NCBI RefSeq assembly: GCF_018873765.1
Contig: NC_057918.1
Location: 62,746,871 to 62,810,870 of the forward strand
Length of the DNA: 64,000 nucleotides
Source: Telopea speciosissima
Lineage: Eukaryota; Streptophyta; Magnoliopsida; Proteales; Proteaceae
Direction of reading: 5' to 3'
Below, piece after piece: positions 11,501 through 22,343 of the stretch; position 1 is the stretch's first letter, and each line of letters opens with the position of its first letter. The notes under the pieces were generated by a model that saw nothing but the letters and a program-made list of their open reading frames with translations, searched no databases and was not told the origin of the DNA. The position numbers and the translations under genes were made by a program.

Positions 11501-14500
11501 TCATTCTACCAGTTCCTGGCCTCAACTTTTTGCTCAAAATAAGGTTAAAAATGGAAAAAAACTTTTACGAAAGGAATACCATTGGCTCTTGAGCTCTTTT
11601 GGGTGAAAAAGGAAGAATATTCTGGATGTTTATTCCATATCGTGCCTCATAATGCACATGGAAAAGGAGATAGAAGATTATCTGATGATCAGGTAAGATC
11701 TATTCTGAGGATTAGAATTGTTGTTGACAAAAAATATATGTTGGTCTGGATTTGGGGTTTGAAAGAATTCATTGGGGGTACTCTATTCTGTTCCATTGGG
11801 TAGTTGAAAGAAAGAAACAAGAGATTTTAAATGATCGCAAGATCTGTACCCAGGATTAGAGTTGCTGTTGGCAAATATATGTTGGACATAGCTTGTGGTT
11901 TGACAGGATATAGGGGTCAATACATCTGAGTTTGACTCCAGATTCTTCCTGACACTAGAGGAATAACATCAACCAGTATAGTATTCTATTTTTTCTTTAT
12001 GAATGTGAATGGAAATTTATCAGTTACAGAAAATTGGACAGTTCGTACACCAGATGTATATGATACATCATCACAGTTCATTTACAAATCAATACAAACA
12101 ACTGTTGCTGTTGTCATATCACGACACATCTAAATTTCAGCTTCCTTTTAAAATATGGATTGATGAAGACTATAACCCAGTATATGTTATACATCTCTGT
12201 TAAGTTCCAACATAGATACTTAGAGGACCACATAGAACGAAATGAAAGAACAACACTGAAAAAAAGATTGTTAATCATGAACTCAAATATTTGAGGAATC
12301 CTAAGCAAAATGCATAAGGGAAAAAGAGAAAAACACTAAAAGGAAAATAAAAAATAAATAAAAAAATAAAAGAAAAAGAAAAAGAAAGAAAGGTTGCAAT
12401 GGAAAAAGAAGGAAAAATGGTATCATCTATAAGCATGTATGACATTCATTCAGGTATAAAAAGAAGAACCTGGCTATCTTTCCTATCACATATTGTCAGG
12501 GAAATATTTGCAGAATAACTTTGTGCAAGAGGAAATTCAGATTGATGTGTTACGCAGATTGAGATTTTGTTTTCATTAAGAGGTGGTTTTAGGTATCCCC
12601 GCTGATGGCCATGCTGAAGGTGGGGTTCCCTTTACTGCACTTTGTTGACGTTTACTCTGTATTTTTTCTCCCATTATTTTAATATATTACACAAGGATCT
12701 TTAGCCAAAAAAAAAAAAAAACTTAGTGCAATTACAAACCTGTGTGTCAGGATCTTTCAACTTAATCAGAATTTCCGCAACAGCATGATGACACAGAGTA
12801 CAACCATTCTGTTCTGGAGAAGCAATTAATATCTGGTCATAAAGATTCATTTTCCAGCAGAAGTCCTCAGGTTGGATTGTGTCAAGCTCCATGAAGAAAA
12901 GCGGCGTATAGTAATCCACCAATGTGATGCACTAACAACAAAAGAGAAAATAACACCAGGGAAGATAAGAAAGTAAAACAGCTCACTGCAGTAAAACCAA
13001 AAAAGTAACAGAATAGTTAGGTCTCAAGATTTCTATGAATTTTGTTGATAAAAAGTTCCCCAACCATCAGCAGATACCAGACACTGTGCATTCCAGTTTC
13101 TTTGGGATCATTCCCTACTACCAGGATCGGCTTAAATGCTTGCAGTAATAATAGATGTTCACTAATCCTGCCACTATCATTACATTAAGGAAGATTACAA
13201 TTACTTATTCATAACAAGAAACTCCAATCTTGAATTGCCCATCAAGACATCCATATTGGGCATGTTAAGAAAGTTTAACCTAATATTGGATACCATATTC
13301 ATCATAACTAATCAATCAGCATGGTCAAATGTGTTATGTGTCGATTTTTATTTAGGTGTAGTTCTTTGTGATATAGTTATTTTTATTAATTTATTATTAA
13401 TTATATGTATCTACGGGATGGTGGTTAATTATTATATGTAGTTATTAAAAGTGGGATAAGTTTAGAGAGATATTTTAGGAGTTGAGAGAAATTGTAGGAG
13501 TGGGGAAGTGGGTAGTTAATATTAGCCGCGTATTTATTGATGTATGAAGAAGTAGAAAAAAAAGGAGAAAAATATTAATTAATTCTTGAGTTTATCTTGA
13601 GAGAGGATTGGCGACCTCCCAATTGCGCCAGGACGCCATTGCTTCGTCTGTAAAGCAAACTCTATCCCAAATTTATCTCTCTCTCTTCCTCTCTTTCTAT
13701 CCCTACTATTTCTCTTTTATTTTATTTTATTTTTAGATTATCTCGCACGTAACAAAATGATTCTAATCTTTAGAGGAAAAAGCTCGTAGAGTCCTGAATC
13801 TTATTTGTAACAATGACACTCAAAAAGGAGAGACAGGGAGGGAGAAGAGCCTTTATAAATGGCATAGATAATCTAAGATTTTGGTTTAGGAGATCTCTAG
13901 ATATACTGGAAAAAAAAATTGTCCGACCTAAGCACAAAGTTCCTTGCATGGGTGAGGGGTGGTGGCACACCTTCTATTTGCATCAGCTGATTGAACCAGA
14001 CTGGAAATCACTCAATTATTCAAACTGAAAAACTTATCAGCATAAATAAAAGATGAAGCTCAGAAACAACGCATATTCCAATATTTTTATATCATACAGC
14101 AGTCACATGGTCAACAAAGTCGTTTAAGCAATGGCATGAGATTTGATGGCTACCTGCTGCTTGAAGGAGTGCAATTTATGACAGGCAAGATGAAGGTCCT
14201 TGATGATCTGTGTCTGGGTCTTGTTATCACCAAGGTACTCTAATGCCTGGGTAGTGAACTGTTCACACAATGTGCAGACTCTTTCATTTGTTGTTGCAAC
14301 TGTGGAAGCTTGAATCTCACTTTTGGGCTCCTTATAGCTTATTTGCAGAACTACAACACAAAGAAGACAATCATTAAATTCAACTCTTTTTTCCAGAACA
14401 ATAAGCAAATGTGCTTCTAGTTAAGAAAATTACCTTCTCCAGACAATAGAGGCACATGAGGGACTTTATGGATTTTCCCACAAACTTTAACCGATTGGAA

Positions 14501-14993
14501 TAGGAAAACACTTATGGGATCTCAATCTCGTAAGAGTTAAAATGTTGGAACATCTTTTTTGCTAGGTTTCCTTAAGTTTTGGAGGATCATTGCCAGCATA
14601 TTTAACATATAAAATAGTATTAAAATATCATCTACATTTGCCAGCAAAAAAGTTGGAGGTGAATGTGGAGATGGACTACAAATTGGATGAGATAGTATAT
14701 GCATTGGCAAGTACAGTCAGAGGGATTAAGAATAGTGTATGCATCCCCCAGGTGCAAGATTTTGAGTTATGGTACAACACCCTTGGGACAGGAGAAGAAA
14801 GTGCATGTATTAGGCAGTTAAAATCTTTAGGAAGTTACTTAGAAGAATCATATGGTGAATAAGAATAAACTCAATATGAAGTCTAAAGGCATACCTGAAA
14901 GATCAGAGATCAGTAAGGTCCTAGCATCCACACAAGCCCAAATGATGCCCAGTACAAGGAGAAACAGAAGCCATACTCTCACCCCCATAATGC
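8596..14993 (-). CDS. Saposin B-type domain protein (prosaposin-like), secreted/vacuolar
   Basis: The gene is assembled from five coding exons with GT-AG introns: 14988-14895, 14350-14154, 12931-12740, 9418-9359 and 8760-8596. They join in phase to 235 residues. Residues 1-22 form a signal peptide (WLLFLLVLGIIWACVDA), so the product enters the secretory pathway. Two saposin-B domains follow: domain 1 has Cys57, 60, 88, 98 and 122; domain 2 has Cys141, 144, 172, 182, 207 and 213. Plant relatives are small two-domain proteins of similar length, thought to bind lipids or assist lysosomal/vacuolar lipid turnover. An N-glycosylation site lies at Asn74 (NKT). Oddity: the sixth cysteine of domain 1 is Tyr128 (NLYDQ), so the Cys1-Cys6 disulfide cannot form there. 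No frameshift or stop interrupts the five exons, so the gene looks functional. The long introns contain transposon debris. The start is the only Met giving the signal peptide; the exon has 5 nt of leader before it. Confidence 0.88.
9159..9218. repeat. 20-bp tandem repeat, three copies
   Basis: GCTAATGCAGTAACCAAGAA is repeated three times head to tail, the last copy ending AAGAT. It lies in the last intron of the saposin gene. Confidence 0.9.
10032..10059. repeat. Perfect 11-bp hairpin in an intron
   Basis: TTGTTGTAACC at 10032-10042 pairs perfectly with GGTTACAACAA at 10049-10059 around a 6-nt loop. It sits in the large third coding intron of the saposin gene and may be the core of a decayed MITE; no target duplication was identified. 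Confidence 0.6.
13332..13754. mobile_element. Solo LTR, 423 bp, in a saposin-gene intron
   Basis: The stretch starts TGTTATGTGTCG and ends CGCACGTAACA, so its ends are the inverted pair TGTTA/TAACA. The 5-bp direct repeat AAATG flanks it at 13327-13331 and 13755-13759. There is no internal region, so recombination between two LTRs has probably removed the body. The size fits a small copia LTR; the family is not identified. It lies between coding exons 2 and 3 and does not touch splice sites. Confidence 0.8.
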
Positions 14994-14994
14994 C

Positions 14995-16002
14995 TGCAGT
15001 GGAAATCAGTCAAAATCTAACTTGAACAATCTCAGCATGGTTAAGCTAGTTAAACATCACAGATCTGTAAGTCCATTTATTTATTTATTGTCAGTTCTGG
15101 AAACCGGCCCATTCTGAATGCTAGGAACTGAAATACATATTTAAATTTGGGAATCATGAGCACATGACTATGCACAACTAATTTCACTTTACATGTTTCT
15201 ACTGTCGCTACCATCAAATCTCAGTCTATGACTTAGATCGCAAGTCCATATGTACCCGCAGGAACAAGCCCCAAAACCAGCCCAGCAAGGTTGTGGATTC
15301 GACTGCTGTGAGAGGCAGCCTGGTCTGATGATGTGGCAAGTGTTTGTTGGTTTGATGGAGCATAACCTAAGGCAGCCCCAGCCCAGAGTGAAGCATGAAG
15401 AAGACAAAAGACCAAACCACTGTTCACGACACTGCTCACGTGAACAGAATCACAGTCCATATTTGCCTTGGGTGAGGATGCTTTATAGAAGATCTTGTGG
15501 GCCCTTCAAATGGAGAAAGATTCTCTCCTAAATCCTAATGCTGCCATAGTTTAGTTTCTATTTTTAGTTTTAGAAAGTATTTAGGTAGCTTCTGATTTCA
15601 GTTTGTTTCTATTTTTGCTTCCTTGCTTGTTTAGAAGGTTGGATCTATAAAGCCTTAGTAGTTTCTATTTTCAGCTAGTTTCTATTTTTCATTAGTTGTT
15701 ATTTTCCTAACTTCTATTTTGGTTTTAGGAAGTTTCTATTTTCTACCTTCTATTTTGTAAGCTTGCCTAAGCTATTAATAGGCCCCTTATTGTAAGGAAG
15801 GATCAGATTTGGAGAAAAGAATTTTCAGGCCTTGTTGCTATCAGTTATGGGTGAAATTCCATGTTTCAACAGCTGGGATAGCTGTGGGTGAGAGACCCAG
15901 ACTGAGCGAGCCATTCCCCTACCCCCCTCCCCCCTTCTCTTCTTTATCTTCTTCTCCTTTCTTCTTATCCCGTTTTTATGTTTTTCTTTCATATGTAAAC
16001 AG

Positions 16003-16034
<32 letters not shown>

Positions 16035-16950
16035 AATAAAAGTTTCAGTTATTCAATTTGTTCATCCTTATTGTGTTGATCCTGGCTGCAATCGATCTCC
16101 TACTGGTTTCCCTGGTTCGAGGTTGACTCATGCATTAGTCTGTCTGCCAAAATTGGATCTAGTTTTAATCCCAGAACTAAAGACAGCTTTCTAAGGCTGC
16201 AGTGCATAATCCTTAAATCAATAATAGATTCTCAGGGCCTATAATCTAATACATTCAATTGCAACAGAGAACATGTACCAGATTTCTTACAGAAAAGGAT
16301 ACATAGATTACATCATTCCGAAAATAATGGGCAAGACATACAACTCAGATGTATATACAGAACCATGCATATATACTAGTTGCATATGCCACCAAACTGG
16401 TGGTAGGCCAGAACCTTCAAAAACTCCATTCTTTCATATAATTAGCTTGGAAACCAGATGAATTGCGGCGGAAAGAAGTTATAGACAAGCAACTTGGAAC
16501 AGAGGTATTAGCATTAAGCAATTGGTTGCTCAATGGAGGAAACCAGAAACCCCTGGAGGGGGGACCCGATGTCAATATTCGAAGATAATTATTAGGAAGT
16601 AAAAGTCAACTCTGAATATGCCAATTCAGATATGTTACTAACAAGTAACAACAAATCATTTCACCAATTGAAACAACAGAACAGAAGAAAGGCAACAAGA
16701 AACGAAAAGAGGAAAACCACTCAAACGCATACCCAAGTGCGAGATTCTAATTCCTTTCTAGCCAGTAGTGGATAATAAGAGAAAACTAATTCAATATGTA
16801 AGACAGGGATCTTCAAGCTTTTGGTGGATTAGATTGAACAGTAGGGTGGCAAAAATCAAATTTGGAAATAGATAGAATCAGAACTGTAGTGCGGTTTCAG
16901 CCTTTCAGAGAAGAAGGGCTTCATTAAAAGTAGAAAAAATTGAAATTAAG
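14995..16950. other. 5' UTR intron of the saposin gene with probable LTR-like insertion
   Basis: From about 15440 to 16080 the composition changes to repeated TAGTTTCTATTTT motifs followed by ATTAATAGGCCCCTTATTG, a C-rich stretch and a 31-nt A run (about 16003-16033). This pattern resembles the 3' part of a copia-type LTR (promoter, leader, U5), but I could not fix ends or a target duplication. The rest of the intron holds nothing recognisable. Confidence 0.35.
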
Positions 16951-16953
16951 TAC

Positions 16954-17080
16954 CTGCAAAGAAGGGATTTGCTGGCCTGGACGGTGAGAGAGAAGTCTTC
17001 CTTCTTTGTTGGGCTAAGCCGAGAGAGAGAGAGAGAGAGAGAGAGAAAAGACTTCCTTCTTTGTTGGGCTAAGCCTAAAC
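16954..17080 (-). other. Non-coding leader exon of the saposin gene
   Basis: On the minus strand, sequence ending CTTCTTTGCAG|GTACTT at 16954 is a good splice donor. The matching acceptor CTGCAG|GCATT-ATG lies at 14993, so a 5' UTR intron of about 1.96 kb separates leader and start codon. The exon's upstream limit is inferred from the TATA-like box. A 29-bp block (CTTCCTTCTTTGTTGGGCTA on the plus strand) occurs twice, at about 16997 and 17052, on either side of a GA run. Confidence 0.6.
17021..17046. repeat. (GA)n microsatellite in the leader exon
   Basis: A GA run (CT-rich on the transcribed strand) lies between two copies of a 29-bp sequence. CT repeats are common in plant 5' UTRs; the flanking duplication suggests slippage-mediated expansion. 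Confidence 0.8.
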
Positions 17081-17106
17081 CTCAAATTGGGGATGCGTGT
17101 GCAATT

Positions 17107-17114
17107 AATTTATA
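17107..17114 (-). promoter_or_regulatory. Putative TATA box of the saposin gene
   Basis: The minus strand reads TATAAATT about 30 bp upstream of the inferred leader-exon start. Position and spacing fit a core promoter; the transcription start itself is inferred. Confidence 0.5.
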
Positions 17115-17301
17115 ACTGCGATTCCGCAAGGGGGAAAATTATCGGACCTTTATACGGTCCAGTATTGGTGGCACTGCTGTGGACATTGTGCAGCGGCCAT
17201 GTGTGCATATATGTCCGCTGCTGTGCCGCATGATGGCACAGCAACGCTGCAGTGCACAATAGTAGATAAAAATTCAAAATTATCCTCTCCAATTCTTTAA
17301 A

Positions 17302-17433
17302 GTGCGGTAATGTTAGGTTGAGATGTCAACACCTGGCAGCTGTTGCATCCAATGATCCGATCTCATTGTTGTGAACTGTTGGATGCAGCAACTACTAGGT
17401 GTCGGCATCTCCATCTAACCGCACTGCCACACT
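17302..17433. mobile_element. Foldback MITE, about 132 bp
   Basis: The left arm (17302-17351, with AGATGTCAACACCTGGCAGC) and the right arm (about 17380-17433, with CTAGGTGTCGGCATCT) are imperfect inverted copies meeting at TTGCATCCA/TGGATGCAGCAA. The pairing is clear by eye. I could not settle a target duplication, so the superfamily is open. Confidence 0.6.
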
Positions 17434-17650
17434 GTAGAAATTAGAGAAGTTAATAGTAGAAGCCCACCAATCGTGTTGGAGCTGGAGGAGTTCTGTTTAG
17501 TCTCTTTTCACCTCAAACAATTAACAAGTGTTCTTGTCGGCTCAATGACAAGAGTTTGGTGAAAGACTTTTTGTCTTGGATGTTTATAAAGAAAAAAAGA
17601 CTTTTTGTCTTGGACAGGCTCTCTGTGGTATAGTTTAAATCTATTATATG

Positions 17651-17786
17651 GGAGAATGTTTTTTGTGCTAGGGGCGTAGGCTGTGCCCAGATACATGAGG
17701 TGGGCAAAATGATCACCCTGTCCCCTGAATGGCAGGCCCATGTGTTTGGGCACAGGCTGCGTTGTGGCACAAAGAACATCAGCCCT
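17651..17786. mobile_element. CACATG-type foldback MITE, copy A
   Basis: The ends are inverted: left GAATGTTTTTTGTGC, right GCACAAAGAACATC. Inside are paired GCTGTGCCCAGATACATG and CATGTGTTTGGGCACAGGC. The same design recurs at 17838-17996 and 30906-31034, so this is a family of small palindromic elements. Confidence 0.6.
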
Positions 17787-17837
17787 ATTATATTTATCTT
17801 TCTATGAAAAAAAAAATATTTCTGCCATATAAAATAA

Positions 17838-17996
17838 GGGATAAAGTTCTCTCCACATGTGGCGCAGGGTGCGCCCCAGACACATGGGGGTGGTTGATAT
17901 GACCAGTACCCCCCCTAATGCCCAAAATCCCACCCTGTCCGCCCCATGTGTCTAGCGCAACTGTGCCCAGATGCGCTCTGAGACAAAGAATGTGCA
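17838..17996. mobile_element. CACATG-type foldback MITE, copy B
   Basis: It has paired CCCCAGACACATGGGGG and CCCCATGTGTCTAG cores and ends AAAGTTCTCTCC... / ...GACAAAGAATGTGC. It is the most diverged of the three copies. Its right half is included in the tandem duplication at 17952-18217. Confidence 0.5.
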
Positions 17997-18217
17997 CCCA
18001 CAAAATAAATAGAAGTGTTTGGTATGATTTATGATTCTTATTTCTCATTAAAATAAATCAAGATAAGCATAAATTCATAAACAACTAGCGCAACTGTGCC
18101 CAGATGCGCTCTGAGACAAAGAATGTGCACCCACAAAATAAATAGAAGTGTTTGGTATGATTTATGATTCTTATTTCTCATTAAAATAAATCAATATAAG
18201 CATAAATTCATATACAA
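17952..18217. repeat. 133-bp tandem duplication, two copies
   Basis: The block beginning CTAGCGCAACTGTGCCCAGA at 17952 recurs at 18085 almost unchanged (one visible difference is AATCAAGATA versus AATCAATATA). It takes in the right arm of MITE copy B and its flank, so it arose after that insertion. Confidence 0.9.
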
Positions 18218-18481
18218 CTCGAGAGTTGTTTATGATATATCACCATAAACTGTTAATGTTGTTTATGCCGGTGCCATTAATGAACATGTGTAAAATTCTT
18301 ACGTAAGTGAAGTAAATTGGTAAAATTATCGAAAATTAGATCAAAGCCTCATTTGCCATCCCTCTCTCCCTCCAACTCTCACCCCAATCCACCCCTTTCT
18401 AACATATGTCATATTATTATAATATATATATATATATTATAAAAGGAAGGCTTGTTATGTATATATATACTAGTAAACGTG

Positions 18482-18499
18482 CACGTGCAAATGCACGTG
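18482..18499 (-). other. Helitron 3'-subterminal hairpin
   Basis: CACGTGCA at 18482-18489 pairs perfectly with TGCACGTG at 18492-18499, with a two-base loop. It lies 8 nt inside the terminal CTAG (18470-18473) as read on the minus strand. Such hairpins act as the rolling-circle termination signal in Helitrons. Confidence 0.75.
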
Positions 18500-19339
18500 T
18501 GGTCTTATGTTGGAGAGAGAGAGAGGAATCGATGACTATTGATTGTTTAAATCAAAATTGCTAAAAGCAAGGGTAGAAAAGCAAGTACCATTTGTGTGAG
18601 GATCTGGGGATAGCCAAACCTAGTCTCCTATTGGTTGACAAGACTGATTGTCAAAACCGGTCCATGCCAGAATTGAATGAAGAATATGGTGTGGGATCCT
18701 GGAAGCAATAGTTTACAAGAAATTCAAATATTCAAATTATCAAAAACCACAGTTACTGGAAGACCTGAGTACAAAGCACAATATAAAGATTACAAGTTTT
18801 AGCCATAACCAAAAGAATTAGGAATTAAATGACATGGATCATCAGCCCTTGTTCTCTGTGTTGGGTGCATAGCACAAGAAGCATCTGGAAGTGTAGTAAG
18901 AATAATGAATTAAGACTTGGCGAATAGAATCAATAAAAAATGATTTTGTCTTTGGAGGGAATGAAGTAATTAGATTCAAGCATTTGATGCCACCCTATAA
19001 ACAGATTCTGAAGGACCTTAGAGTTCCTTAGATTGAACTCCAACCAAGTACAAGCCTCACAACCAAGGAGGAAGAGTAAAAGACCCTATTGGCTTGCTAG
19101 AATAAAAAACATCAAAAAATTGCAATTTTTCATTGTGTTTATGATGTTTTCATGAATCAGCCATGATAATCCCATCTCTTCCAAGTTCCACTCCATACCA
19201 AACTCTTGACATCCATTTGGGGAGATCAAGCACTCGAAAAGGCCGCATTACCTCATGAAAGATGCCACTGGTAAAAAGATAATCTTTTGTCTATATTTAG
19301 AGGGAAAAATAAATCTGTAAAGAAGAAAATTTTACATAC

Positions 19340-19398
19340 CTGATATGCTTTGAGTGATTGATAAATAACCTCTTTCTTCTTGTTAACGCTCTTGTACT
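19340..19398 (-). pseudogene. Exon-like fragment captured by the Helitron (gene unknown)
   Basis: On the minus strand a 59-nt open stretch lies between a CTTGCAG acceptor and a CAG|GTATGT donor; it encodes a lysine-rich peptide containing EYKSVNKKKEVIYQSLKAYQ. A second partial copy of its first half lies about 90 bp away (about 19450-19480). A further open stretch at about 19165-19275 (containing FRVLDLPKWMSRVWYGVELG) could be the next exon. I do not recognise the parent gene. Confidence 0.35.
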
Positions 19399-20347
19399 CT
19401 GCAAGACATCAATAATTTCCAAAAATTGTTTTGGTCTTTTGGAGATGGCTACTCTTAGCCTCTTTCTTCTTGTTAACGCACTTGTACACTGTTCGCATTA
19501 AAACTTCTCTAGGTGGATGTCAATATGGTTGTTTGATCTATGCCAAAGCTGTGGGGTAGAAAGGGGGAAGTAGAGACAAAACAGAACAAAAGAACGGAAT
19601 TGTTCATCCAAAAAGGCAATAAAAGAAAGGGGGAAGTAAAGACAACGACAGAAACAGAACAAAAGTAATAACAGTAAACTAAGAAAGAAAAAAAACAAGA
19701 TATAGGGATAAACCTCATCACAACCATCTTTTGCATCTTTGATCACATAATTTCATATTGTTTCTATTTCAAACTTCTTATTGTCCACATTTTCAAAGGA
19801 TGCCACATAAAAATCAGAAAAAAAAAAAAAAAAAAACAAAGAAGCTCTATGGGCTCAACTCTTGGAAGCAGTACATAATATCATATGAATTCAAGGGTTG
19901 CTTATTATAAATTGCAACATGGCTTTTGCTGGACTCAATTAAGACTTAGGGGGTGAAGTAATACATAAAAAAAATACTGCACATAAGTGGATTTGGAGAC
20001 AGAAAGTAGATTCATCATAGCAGCCAGTACAAAGTAAAAAATCAACATTTGAGGCTTAGATTTGATTTTGTGACCATTATGCTTAAAGTTTTTGTTTTTC
20101 ACTCTAGGACAGGCTTATGATCCAAATATCAAAAAATTAAGATTATCAAAAGATACCAGAGAGCAGAAATTCTAGCAAATAATGCAAGCCAGGCTTATGC
20201 CATAGAATGAAATAAAAAGGATTCGATAAAAGTAAAAAAAAAAAAATGGCATTACACACCTTTCACTAAGTCACTATTACAGTTCCAAGTTACAATTGAA
20301 TAATCAGGTAAGAGAAGAGTCCAAATCCAGGCACCAAGACAGAATTC

Positions 20348-21728
20348 TAGTGTTTGGTACTCTCAGCAGAATTCTCCTCCTTTCCTTTCCCAGACAACCA
20401 CAACTTTCTTTAGAAAGGCTTCTATTGGCTGGTAAGAATTCTCCACGGCATTGGAAATTCTCTGACATCGCTCACGACCATGCTTTGGTACTGCCGCAAT
20501 ACATTTCTTTAATATATTTTTCCGGTGCTCTTCATTTCCATGCTGAAGCTTAAATTTGTAGAACAAAGCCCAGAAATCCCCAATATCCAACACAAGAATT
20601 ACTGCACCATTCAGCCAGTTTCTTGCTTTCTCCACCTTCTTGTCATGCCAAAACAATTTACCACAACAACAATGATAGGGAAATCATGATCCGCCTGCTT
20701 GAGTGCATCAATACTTTTTTGTTTTGTGTTTGGGACATGGGGCCATCTCAATTGATGCTGCCCACAGGATACCACTGGTCCACTGGTAAGGCATTCTTGC
20801 AATCCCATTGCCATCAGATTATCAGCTTCCTTATTATTTTCATGACTTAATTCAGCTTGAATTGCAGTAAGTCAAACTTCAAGATTTTGGGGATTCTTCT
20901 TCCTGGCCATAGTAAGAATCGCTCGTGCTTTGCTTAGCATATTAATCTCTCCTTAATATTAGCAAGGGAAAGCCAAAGGAGAATGCAACTGGGACAATGC
21001 CTTAGAGACTCATAAGCTTTCTTGGCTTGCTCCAAGCGACCAAGACGGTTGTCCAGCTGTTCAAGCATCATCCACAATTTGAAGAATGAAGGGAAAGGTT
21101 TCAGCTCCTCTTCAAGCAATCTCCTCTCCTCTGCGGTGTTCCCCAATTCTGTCTCAATAATGGTTGATTTCATACACACCCTTTCTGTGCCTCCTCTTTC
21201 TCAAGATTTAGCAAGAAGCATTGTTGCTCGCTCAAGCTCATGGTTCTCAAACTCCAAATTGAAAGCCACAAGCCAAATTTCCTCAGAGTTGGGAATGGCA
21301 GCATAAGCTTCCTGGATAATAGCTCAAGCAGCAGGAACACCTCCAGCAAGCCACTTCTCTTTGGCACCCATTGACCATAGGACTTGGCATGTGGTCTGTA
21401 TGTTACCACTTTCTAGAGGAGAGCATCAAGAGATTCTCTGGTCCCATGACTCTTCTCAAGCTGTGCTGCCTTGAGACAGATACTCTTCTTGGTTAGGTTA
21501 ATGGTATGAGCATGAGCATAGATAGCTCAGGCAGTCTCAAAGGAACCCCTCTTCTTATACTCCTTGGTAACAGCAACCTATGTCCTCTTTCGATCTTCTT
21601 CCTCAACACTAATCCCAATGGGGGTTACAAATTATAGCATGGGATGTTGCCACAGATCCAGCTGGTTCTGCAGCTTCAACCTCAGTCATCCAGGCTCCTT
21701 TATCGACCACCAATCCTTCCCTTTGTAA
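20348..21728 (-). pseudogene. PRP6/STA1-like pre-mRNA splicing factor fragment (C-terminal TPR/HAT region)
   Basis: Broken frames on the minus strand follow the order of the C-terminal half of PRP6 (STABILIZED1 in plants), the tri-snRNP bridging protein built of HAT/TPR repeats. Recognisable blocks in order are GLVVDKGAW...EVEAAEPAGSVAT, VTYRPHA, IIETELGNTAEERRLLEEEL then FPSFFKLWMMLEQL...RLGRLEQAKKAYESL, CPSCILLWLSLANI, the segment around DALKQADHD, and FWHDKKVEKARNWLNGAV with GDFWALFYKFKLQHGNEEH. The C-terminus reads SAESTKH and a stop at 20348. At least five frame changes separate the blocks, so it encodes no functional protein. No intron is visible within it. It lies in the Helitron on the element's own strand and is best explained as a captured fragment; the intact parent should be elsewhere. 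Confidence 0.85.
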
Positions 21729-22019
21729 AAACATGATACCCCTCTTGCCTATTACAAACATGATACCCCTCTTGTCTAAATCTCTTGGAGAGACAATGCA
21801 AAGAGATTTCATATATTTGAGATGCCCATGTACACACAAGCAACAAAAAGTCTTCTTCTCTACTGTTAAAAAACAAATCTGCTAAGAAAGTGAGCAAACT
21901 AACCAGAAAAAAAAAATGATAAAACAGAATGCCAATTTAATAGTTTATTTTGCCTTGTTTCGTAAACTGGCATTATTAATGATGTCAGTTTACGAAGCAA
22001 TGGAAAATAAACAAAGAGT

Positions 22020-22343
22020 AAGTACAGTCACTTCTAGTCTGTCGTCCTCTAAATAATAATCGGCTACCTCTCTAAGATGCAATCAGTCAGATTTCAGTTC
22101 AATGTCCAAGTAGCTTACTATATACATCTTCAGAGACTTCAAATAACCCATCAACCTTTGATTCCCATATATACCTAAAATTTAGAAAGAGGAGTTGAAA
22201 CAATCTCTTTCACAAGACAAGGGAGGCGACCTTAAGAAACTAAATGCCCCAAAATAGTCTGCAATAAGATATACGGAGTAAAACCCAACTCCAAACTGTC
22301 CAATGAGATTGAGGTCAACGCTTGTCTGCATTTTCCCTACAAA
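22020..22343 (-). pseudogene. ER-type HSP90 (GRP94/HSP90.7-like) gene fragment
   Basis: Two exon remnants of the HSP90 ATPase domain. The first (22343-22254) reads [20 protein letters not shown] then VYLIADY, the highly conserved GxxGxG ATP-lid segment; the KMQTSGDLNLIGQ form is typical of the ER paralogue. The second begins at 22174 after an AAATTTTAG acceptor and reads YIWESKVDGLFEVSEDV, then breaks into stops and a frameshift near an EVADYYLE stretch that matches the next part of the family. Between them only intron-like sequence lies where the family has further residues, so part is missing. It sits about 300 bp upstream (in minus-strand sense) of the PRP6 fragment in the same Helitron, so two unrelated genes have been brought together. 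Confidence 0.8.

Noticed and set aside
19498-19746. 82-codon minus-strand frame rich in Phe and Leu
   Set aside because: Only the first dozen codons, before a GAG|GTTTAT donor-like site, look coding. The rest is a translated CT-rich tract.
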